DNA from: Cylicocyclus nassatus
Taxonomy: Eukaryota; Nematoda; Chromadorea; Rhabditida; Strongylidae
Direction of reading: 5' to 3'
Assembly (NCBI GenBank): GCA_958299035.1
Contig: CATQJL010000223.1
Span: forward strand, 73,267,006-73,331,005
DNA: 64,000 nt
In this document: positions 56,301-64,000 of the stretch, piece by piece
Numbering within the stretch: position 1 is the first letter of the stretch
Layout: each line of letters starts with the position of its first letter
Translations under genes and position numbers: made by a program
The notes under the pieces: generated by a model
The model's input: the letters and a program-made list of their open reading frames with translations, nothing else
The model's database searches: none
Told to the model about the DNA's origin: nothing

Positions 56301-57131
56301 TGAACAAATGAAGTTGGTCGTGTAGTACATATAAGAGAGAGAGCATGAAGAGCGGCTTCTTTTAGTATGCGAAATTGGTCAAAAGATGCACATACATAGA
56401 AGAATGATCTTTATGAAATTGCATTTGCAGAAACCTGCATCAATTTCCGAACAACCTAATAGTAAACATTACATATCATTCGTAAATCGACTGTTAGAAT
56501 TCCAAAGGACCTCTGAATAATGTAGCAAATTTCGAAAAAAATTTTTCGAGGTTTCTGTTGACACATAGTGAAGGGGATCATTACAATTTCGTAAATATCT
56601 CAAATTCGAATCTCTGACGTAACAATACCCATTTGTAAAGGGCAGCATTTACTACTAATGGGTTTTCTAACAATTTGGCAACCGTGTATTTTTCTAATTG
56701 ATGATCTAATAAAAAGTTAATTTTCATTAACGCACTTGAAAAGCCACCCAGATTATTGGACGATATACGTTTGAGACACGTCAACAGCGGGATTTGGACT
56801 AATAAGCTGTGTCACGGAGTTGAGATGCATGGTGATTATGTACTGGCGTCATTCGTAATCCAATAGCAGACAAGGCACGCCTGCACCTGTGATAAACGGA
56901 GAGCACCTGTTATTGAGAACAAGAAAGTCGCACAAGGCATTAGACGCCGCGATGGAGTGCAGTTTACAAAATGTCCCGTTCGAAGCATTTTTAATATGTG
57001 AATGCCCTTCACTGTAATTGAGCGAACTTATCATCGCAAATGAGGTATTTAATGGGCAACCGAGGACCAGACCACAACTCACGCTGTTCTTCGAGTAAGC
57101 CCGTAGCTTCATACACACAAGCAAATCCAAA

Positions 57132-57216
57132 ATGAAACTCTTCCTTCTTCTTGCTTCGTGGATGCCTGCGTTCGTGACATGCGCCATGTACTCCAGCGAA
57201 AATCAAAAGTTTATAT
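57132..57216 (+). CDS. First exon of a secreted protein (IR2 right copy)
   Basis: The ATG at 57132 opens 28 codons starting MKLFLLLASWMPAFVTCA, then one base and a donor reading GTAAGT. A signal peptide with a clear hydrophobic core. The paralogue in the left arm (47267-47351) points the opposite way. Downstream, an acceptor-like GATTAG ends at 57471; joining there would open the 57474-57806 frame, but this is only one of several possible continuations. The mature protein is unknown. Confidence 0.5.
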
Positions 57217-57463
57217 GTAAGTTTATTTGTAGCAAAACTGATAACATAAAGTCTTTTATAACACATGCGTCATACAGATTTAGTCAGTTTTAGGCATTCT
57301 TGCTATCACAGTACCAAAGTTGATGTACTTACTATGCGCAATTTACCAGTCGTCTGTTTTTTGAGAGCAAAGGAAATTGTTTGTATAATCATGCCGATTA
57401 CAAAGGACGTTTGCTGCTTACAATCTTGCTTTTGCTGAATTTGCTCTAAAAAACTAAACACTC

Positions 57464-58297
57464 TTGATTAGGGATGCTGAGCGTTTGGCAGCATACGTTA
57501 GTAGGACCCCCTATCAAGCCCAAGTTGGGACAAAATGTTGCTTTGGAAGCGAGAAAAGTGCTCCGGAACAACGAAGAGCGCAGACCACCGGTGGCAACGC
57601 CTCCTCCAGTGATGCTCGCCCATCTATGCTTGCCCATCCAATCGTGTCTGGCGATTGTCAGGGTTTTGGATTCTCGCATATTCGGAGTCAGGAACATGAG
57701 AAAGTCAAGGAACGACAAAATTTGGAAATTGAAAATCTGGGCCGGTGCTTTTTTTTACATTTACCACAACAGGAACTTGGATCCATGGTACATTGCAGTT
57801 CTTTGAGAAACCGAAGTCCGGAGGTCGTTATTGCAGTCTGTGAAAGCGTGTCCAAATCAAAGACTAGTCACCATTTTTCACATAATCTTAGTGAATTGTT
57901 CTCGCAAGTTTTCACACTAATAGATGTATTTGATCCTAAAGATATAGTTGGTGCGTCACAAGACAAAAACGTAATACATTCAGTGTGCTTTTTGCAATGC
58001 GAATCCTCCTCTTCGTTTGAAGTGCGGCAACTTTTACGAATGCCACGACATGTATGGAGTTTATAAGTCTCCGAGAAATACGCTCTGATTGTGAGATATA
58101 CGCATACTCATGCTGCTGAATTCAAGATGCGTCATTACTCTTTCAACAAAGTAAATCAACGAGAAGAAGTTACGCAGTTTAGAAAACTTCTTTCTCGTAC
58201 AGCTACTTTTGTCATTAAGGCTCAGGCACATACTAGAATGTCAGTCTCCCCGAATTTGCTTGGAATTTGGCGGAGGTTATTCGGGCCACAACAATAA
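57464..58297 (+). pseudogene. Long unrecognised frame with one internal stop (right copy)
   Basis: One reading frame is open from 57464 to 58297 except for a TAA at 58064-58066, about 277 codons in all. It starts with DAERLAAYVSRTPYQ and includes RSPEVVIAVCESVSK; after the stop it holds NQREEVTQFRKLL. The second half looks the most protein-like, but I recognise no domain. The left copy has the same stop plus a 680-base gap. An overlapping frame around 58040 has CGNFYECHDMY, so the true coding frame is uncertain. Confidence 0.3.
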
Positions 58298-58410
58298 ACT
58301 TGGCTTGAAGGCAGTTTTTACCAAAATTGGGGTAGTGTGGGTCCCCCACATACAGAAAGAAAACATAAAGAAAACATTGAAAACGCTCGGCTGAAGGGTT
58401 GTTTTCACTA

Positions 58411-58576
58411 AAGGAACGGCCATAGGTTGCCGGCAATTGTTGCCAAGGTTGCCGCAGTTGGGCTACCGAGGTTGCCGGTGTTGCTGGGGTCAGAGACAGC
58501 TTAGAGAGTGCAAACGTGGTGGCCATTATCCGGTCCTACAGGGATCGGCAACGCCGGCAACCTATGGCCATTCCCT
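58411..58576. repeat. GC-rich foldback (right IR2 arm)
   Basis: Mirror copy of 45219-45404 with the same GGCCATAGGTTGCCGG arms; the centre is shorter. Confidence 0.75.
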
Positions 58577-58925
58577 AAGGGTTCAGGATTGGAACGCTAA
58601 GAGTGGACAGTGTGTACAGTGACACACATGACCACATGTGATGATTCGAGTATAGAATGGTGCACTGGAGTGAGTTGCTGTCGTTTACTACTCAAAAGGT
58701 CAAATATTTGAAATCCTTTACGTGGAGTTACTTTGAGGTCTTTTTTCTCACGCCTAGTTCATTGGCGTTTCGCAAATCAGGATCGTTAGAATTGTTGTTC
58801 TACGGGTTCGCCCTTTTCTTCTCTACCTAGCAGTTTTTCAACTGATTATGTACAGCTTCACAAACTGATCACCCATCGTAGCGATACTCCATCAGTACCA
58901 ATTCATTGCTAAGCGTGCTCGCACT

Positions 58926-59109
58926 CCTCACTACAACTATGTCACAGGCCATTACTTTTTAGCTATAGAGCAGCAATACTTCTCGTAAAACGTCAGCCAT
59001 GTCCAAAGTGTGTAAGAAGAATCATCTATCAGCTTGCAATGATACCGTACCTTGCGAGTACTGCTACAGCGACCATGCTATTGTGTTGTGCCAACACCTT
59101 TCTATTTAG
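58926..59109 (+). pseudogene. Degraded gag zinc-knuckle region (right IR2 arm)
   Basis: Matches 5373-5569 block by block: TTCTCGTAAAACGTCAGC, TGTCCAAA, ATCATCTATCAGC, AATGATACCGTACCTTGCGA and the final TTTAGG. Single-base and three-base losses break the frame. It belongs to the same BEL/Pao-like gag family. Confidence 0.68.
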
Positions 59110-59664
59110 GAGAAGCGCTAAAATCACCGGTTGGGCTAATATTTTACTTGAGCGGCATGTCTCTTATTTGTGCAACTCTCAAAATGTGAGCTCTTTTCAA
59201 ACCTGAGAAAATGGGTCCAGTGTTCGAGCAGCAATCTAGGCCGCAGAACGTTTCGAATCATTGTGAATGAGTGATCTTCTTTGTTGTCTTAGTTTTACAA
59301 TGAACTTCTTACTTTTGTAAGCATAAGTTTGTCCTCGGCATGTGAATATTGCTACTTGTTCTTTCTAGCATTGTTGAAGAATATGAGAGATTTTGTTAAC
59401 AATACGCCAATATATTGTGGCTTTCTGTTGTTTGTTGCTTGCAGAAGTGTGTTTTTATTTTTCAGTTTCGCGCTATTCCTTTCGTAGTAAAGATGTAAAT
59501 CACCAAGTAAAGCTACAGTGAGGCATTGCCAAAGCCAAATTGAAGTTTGGAAATTACTATCGTTTCGATGTTTTTTAAAAGAATGCTTTTTTTGCAGAAA
59601 ATGCTGCTTATTATGTAGAAAGATGCCTTCTAAGATTCTAAAAACTTTGCGATATCATCATCTA

Positions 59665-60145
59665 CAGGGTGTCCCAAAAATATGAACGCTGTTTGATCGT
59701 TGATAACCCTTGTTTTCATGTTCGCCGAGTTTGAGATGTCACTGTGTAGAGCGAGGTTCAACTTACAATTAGATATGAAATATGGAGAGAATCATCAGTC
59801 GCTCTTATTACTGTAGGATTACGGTAGGAACTTTGGCAGGGGTTTCAGACCGTTGGGTGCCATATTCTGCCTCGGAACAAAACCAAATAAGCCAAAAAAT
59901 TTCACATGATGGTAATATAAGCCGCTGATTTCGAACATGAAATTTCCATTTCACTGGGATGCTTTTTTCTAAAGTTATTTCAGGTAAACCGTCATAACTA
60001 AATCCCCAGTATTTGTCAGAAATGTGATTACACCGTCAAAAAATTTGAACACTCATGAAATGTTGTGCAAAGGAATCTGCTTATGCGAAAACCCTAGTTA
60101 ACAATTTTCCAGATTGAAGAAAATTTTGTCAGACGTAATTTCACA
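59665..60145 (+). mobile_element. CAGGGTGTCCC element, right part lost
   Basis: Starts after TA (59663-59664) with CAGGGTGTCCCAAAAATATG and follows the family for about 480 bases, then stops abruptly. The opposite end is not seen. It holds the empty RTE target at about 59977-59987 (TTTCAGGTAAA region). Confidence 0.8.
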
Positions 60146-60383
60146 ATGCTCCCTTCTGAGAATTCTCAAGCACATCATGTAGGTGCCAACGGATAGAGAA
60201 AATTTTGAAGATCATAATCCATTTGAAAAGGGCCCATTGGGTTTTGTGCTGGGAGGTCTTATTGAGCAAATAAATTCGCTTTCTTAATCCCCTTTTTGTA
60301 CATGCACATATGCATAATTTTCGAATCATGCAGTTTTTGCACTTTGCGCAAGCGTGAAGAGTAATTGGTGAATGGGCAAGCTA

Positions 60384-61299
60384 TTAGGTTGTAAAGAAAG
60401 TTCCCGGGCAATTTTGGAAATTTCATTTTCGAACGCATTTTTTCGGCGCCCGGTCGGACTTTGACACCAAGTTTTTTATGCTGTTCAGAAGAGGGAAGCC
60501 TGAAGTTTTCGCGCGCCTTCTGAATTTTGTCGACGCCAAGACGTATTTGATCTGCATGTCAAAAAGAAAAATCTTTCCAACCATAAAAATTTCGCAATTT
60601 TTCTTCCTACGTCCATTTTTTTGCGCAGTTCAAAGAAGTTCGCCTAAATCATGGATGATCTGATTGAGAAGACTGTTAACTTCTGACCCGCAGCTGCACT
60701 CGAGTTTTGCGATTTGTGCTTAGAAAATACAAGCTGTCAAACATGTCTCTGACTACAACTCTTTTCGCAGCTGGCGTCGCTTCTGCGGGAATCGTCACGC
60801 CAGAACGATGGGTCCAAAAGATGTGTAAGGCATTACCCCAACAATGTTCGCAGTAATCAAAGATCTGGTCCACCCTATGCAGAGCGACAAGACTTCAAAC
60901 CCACTTACTCGAAAAATGGTGCATTTTTAGGGGCAAAAAATGGTCGATTTTTCAAACTTTCTGGAAAAAATATTTTGCAGGTTGTTTCTTAGAGACATGA
61001 ATGGTTCCCATAACAGCCCCATCAGACCTGTATATGATTACAGCATTTGAGCTCTCCAGCTTTCATCGTGCCTGAGATAATCTTGCACAAATAGGCCACT
61101 TTTCGCGGCGACCTTTTTCCCTTCTGCGCATGCTAGTGGACCGCAGTGAGGTGCTGAAAAGCCAGCAAAACAAATATATTTGTGGACAAACTTGTCTTTG
61201 CAATGAAGTTTGTAGCTTTGGAAAAAATCAACTTGCTTGAAGTTACAGCGATTTGAAAAAATTTTTCGCAAGTGCCCGGGAACTTTCTTTACAACCTAA
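60384..61299. mobile_element. Mariner-type MITE, 916 bp, perfect 27-bp TIRs
   Basis: Flanked by TA at 60382-60383 and 61300-61301. The ends are perfect inverted repeats starting TTAGGTTGTAAAGAAAGTTC and running on into CCGGGCA. The interior has short frames without transposase motifs. Perfect ends point to recent movement. Confidence 0.88.
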
Positions 61300-61301
61300 T
61301 A

Positions 61302-61945
61302 GCTCTTGCTTTACTCTAGCAAATCCATCTGTGGACTCATCTATGTTTTTATTCAAAGAAGGTTATTGCCTATAGAACAATTAATGTGAGTTAGTGTCTT
61401 TGATACCAAATTCGGCAAGCAAGATGGTCTTTACATGTAAATGAGTTTGTGCATTTACTAGCTTTTTAAACATTTATTTCGTAACTAATACAAAGTCTTG
61501 AGGTTGAAGGCGTGGAGATTTTTCGCAAGAACATATTTCCTAGGCAAGGTCGTATGTCGGCCACCTGGGATCTTTAAACTGTTCGATTAGAATTGAGTAA
61601 GAGTTAGAAAAAAACCAAAAAAACGCTTTCTTGTGACATCAAAAGTGCAACACTGGAGAAGAAAATTTCTTAGAACGGCTGTTTCAAACACAAAGCAGCA
61701 AAAATCAAACCAAATTCATGCACCAACTTGTACTTATATACTTATACGTAGTAGCTTTATTGTATGTAAAGCATTAAATCAAAGCATATTTACTCTTTTT
61801 GAGTTTACTAATTATACATGGTGGTTTGAGTTTCAAAATCAAATATTCATTTGATCAGTCTGTATTCAAGATCGTTGTATAAACTAAACGTCCTGTAAAT
61901 TCTCAATGTTTTTGGTAAATAGAAAGCTATTTTCAATTATCATTT
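61302..61945. other. No feature recognised
   Basis: AT-rich with short frames; nothing assignable. Confidence 0.4.
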
Positions 61946-62220
61946 TACAGGATGTATCAATAACTCTATTGCTTTCAAGTCTGTTGAGTTTAAGATACCA
62001 TTTTGTAAAGCTAGTTCCAACTTAGATTTTACAGTAAAGAGCAAATCACCAATTACTCTTCATTACTTTAGGATTACGATATAAACTTTCAACATACAGC
62101 TCCACTGTGGTATAGACCTTGTCTTAAAAAAAATCCAAATAATCTGGAGATTTGTGTAGCAAGGTTTTCAGGCATGCTTATTTCACTACACAACTTCTTA
62201 CCAGTTTTTTTTCGAGTTTT
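61946..62220 (+). mobile_element. CAGGGTGTCCC family fragment
   Basis: Starts ACAGGATGTATCAATAACTC and follows the left arm of the 17191 element (TTTAAGATACCATTTTGTAA, AACTTAGATTTTACAGTA, GGATTACG). Terminal bases are eroded and the right end is missing. Confidence 0.55.
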
Positions 62221-62944
62221 TTCGTGGAATCTTTTTACTGACAAGCAGTCGTTACCCTAAACCTGGAATAACGGCATTACAGTAAAGTGCAAAACCCCTT
62301 AAATCAACGACTTCGATTATGAAACTAACGCGAAGAGGCATGAAGAGACATATAACACATGAATCTGACGCGACGGCTTCCACGTAGATACAGAGAATGA
62401 GTGATAATTCAGCTACTAAAATAATTGCTCTCTAACCTTACTCTCCCTTGTCAGCAATGACTTACCAAAAAGCAAAATATAAGCAAAGAAAACACTAGGA
62501 AACGCTCGTTGAAACTCGCGATGGCAGCTGCTGGCGCACAAGCATTGTCGTGTCTGCAAGGACACTATACTGAGAGAAAATCTAGTCAAGTACAGGTGAA
62601 GGTTGTGCTTTCTTTCGACGCGCAGACCGAAGATTACGAAGCGCATCGAGGATATGTCAGTGACGGTTCCTTTACGGCTTCTTGTTATAGTGAAATTGCT
62701 ATAAACCCGATCATTATATTGATTCCTCAGGAAAATCAAGAATAAAACGTTATTCCCGGTTTAAGCAAAGCCAGACATTGACTATTTGTTTGAGTAATTT
62801 AACAAAAGTGAAGTCGAACAAGTCATAGAAAAGTGGAAGTAACGAAGTAGCACTGAGTCAGTGTTGCCAACTTCTTACAGAGCACGGGGCTGAGCCGGTA
62901 ACACTCTTTGTGTTTATAAAGAAAAATTTTTTGAAGGTATCATT
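62221..62944. other. No gene proven; one open frame
   Basis: A 78-codon frame at 62509-62745 (start MKLAMAAAGAQALSC) is not supported by splice sites or family resemblance. Confidence 0.3.
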
Positions 62945-63145
62945 CATTCTATGACTGGGAGACGCGAGACCGCATTGCACGCATTGTTGAAACAAGCTTA
63001 ATCGTGTACTTAGCAGGTCTATATTTGTCATTTACTTCGTCCAGGTTTATTCACTCTTTGGAAACAGGGAAAAACAAATTCAAACATGTTAAGACAGTGA
63101 CCGCAATGCGGTCACGCGTCTCCTAGTCATAGAATAGATGATATG
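62945..63145. repeat. Imperfect inverted repeat with GACCGCATTGC
   Basis: ATTCTATGACTGGGAGACGCG at the left is matched in inverted order at 63111-63143. The right side also contains a perfect palindrome, GTGACCGCA-A-TGCGGTCAC, at 63097-63115. Confidence 0.65.
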
Positions 63146-64000
63146 TTGAATGCTAGTATTCATGGACCTTCATATCTCTAGGAATACGTCAAACGAAAAA
63201 GTATATTCATTCATATAGTATATTCATTGTACTTGATTTGTAGCGTTTACTTCCATTCCATAATAAGAACTGAGGATGAAGAAATAATGTGTTTGGTGCT
63301 GAAATGCCAGAGCCTGTATGCGAGCTACATAGTTGAACAGTTAATGATTGCAGGTTAAAGATTGAAACATTTATGAGACTTACGGCAGCCAGGTGGCTAA
63401 GATTGTGCCATGTGAACAAGTTGAAATTAAAATTCGCTCTAATTGGTTAAAAATGCCCCATTCAAAAGAATGCAGGTTTGACTCAACTTTTTGCTTACTT
63501 CTGACTTCAGCCTTACTGATTGATATCCTATGGGAAAACCTTAGCTTCATCGACTAGACTAGATCACATTACCTCATGGTACATATACTGATGCACCAAT
63601 GACAAGGATATACCCATATTCGGGGTCCATATTAATGTCGGAAACCGGGAAATGTACAATTTTATTCTGATGGTATGTTTGTGAAGTGAACCTTTTTCAA
63701 TTTTGTTCACTTGTTAGGCATGTAGAAAGGGAAACAAAAAAATACTTATCCTGCTTTTTGATACGAGATGGTTATTCCGTCAACTTGACTTCTACTATTT
63801 ATATAACATGCTGGGGGAACTCCTTTACTACTATATCTGTTATCATCAACAAAAATCAATCTTTCTGCATTTTTCCCTACTATGTCTAAAAAGGGAAGGA
63901 CACTTGATCGAAGTGCGTTTTCATATGAAGTGCATACTATCTTATAGAGCATGGAACGCTGATTCCAAAACTAATTTCGGTATCCGCAAAGCTCCTTTAG
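63146..64000. other. No feature recognised
   Basis: AT-rich end of the window. Open frames are short and without recognisable content; an exon running off the end cannot be excluded. Confidence 0.4.

Larger units (their letters stand above)
50694..56459. mobile_element. 5.8-kb segment between facing mariner-type ends
   Basis: The left end TTAGGTTTTCCGGAAATTGA and the inverted right end (TTAGGTTGTTCGGAAATTGA when read outward) match over about 30 bases, on to GATGCAGGTTT. Both are flanked by TA (50692-50693, 56460-56461). The inside includes a hAT-like MITE and two copb-2 exons but no transposase. It may be one large composite element or two unrelated solo ends. Confidence 0.45.
56567..59976 (+). 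repeat. IR2 right arm (about 3.4 kb)
   Basis: Inverted counterpart of 43818-47911; about 97% identical in the outer 300 bases by eye. It lacks the left-only 680-base segment. From 59977 to 60145 the similarity to the left side (40295-40460) drops to about 80%. Confidence 0.9.

Noticed and set aside
56849..57266. Minus-strand frames of 85-112 codons, and their mirrors at 47217-47679
   Set aside because: They lie antisense to the signal-peptide exon and promoter region of IR2; frame ends differ between the copies.
13308..60145. Polinton/Maverick-type giant transposon
   Set aside because: Long inverted arms fit, but no polymerase B, integrase, protease or capsid-type frame was seen in either spacer.

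Overview
The window is eukaryotic, AT-rich and very poor in ordinary genes. It reads as a repeat-dense intergenic or accessory stretch of a nematode chromosome, most likely a strongylid of the hookworm type. Three things support this. A 3.3-kb RTE-type retrotransposon (40472-43806) has the endonuclease and C-terminal domain style I associate with hookworm genomes. Splice signals are nematode-like, with short introns and TTTCAG-type acceptors. A two-exon piece of the coatomer gene copb-2 (54869-55362) resembles the worm protein closely. The species call is an inference; no rRNA, mitochondrial gene or complete host gene is present to anchor it.

Layout. 0.1-1.7 kb: worn DNA transposon with another TIR element inside it. 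3-4 kb: possible host exons on both strands. 4.02-4.42 kb: a 395-bp (TG)n microsatellite. 4.8-7 kb: fragments of a BEL/Pao-like gag, including a run of Cys/His knuckles. 8.6-9.6 kb: C-terminus of a CR1/L2-like LINE. 11.9-33.8 kb: a nested inverted duplication. Its outer arms (IR1, about 2.7 kb each, near-identical) are at 13.3-16.9 and 29.5-32.1 kb. Inner arms (IR3) at 20.6-21.45 and 27.0-27.9 kb each carry the first exon of a secreted-protein gene. Several foldback elements and MITEs fill the spacer. A smaller inverted duplication (IR4) is at 33.7-36.7 kb. 38-44 kb: a Helitron-like 3' end, then a 675-bp TIR transposon split by a 1.6-kb TIR element and by the RTE element; the RTE is itself split by a tRNA-like insertion. 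43.8-60 kb: a second large inverted duplication (IR2, arms 3.4-4.1 kb), again with signal-peptide first exons pointing away from each other. Its spacer holds a Penelope-like GIY-YIG remnant, a hAT-like MITE and the copb-2 fragment. 60-64 kb: one clean mariner-type MITE and otherwise unassigned sequence.

The most notable feature is the architecture. IR1, IR2 and IR3 each place their reading frames or first exons head-to-head (divergent). Two of the three carry classical signal-peptide first exons with good splice donors, and the IR3 pair also has TATA boxes. The empty site of a MITE in one IR1 arm, and the RTE site in one IR2 arm, allow relative dating: the inversions came first and these insertions later. 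No gene in the window can be given a complete, intact reading frame with confidence. Most long open frames are inside repeats, opposite better signals, or products of the microsatellite. All similarity levels were judged by eye.
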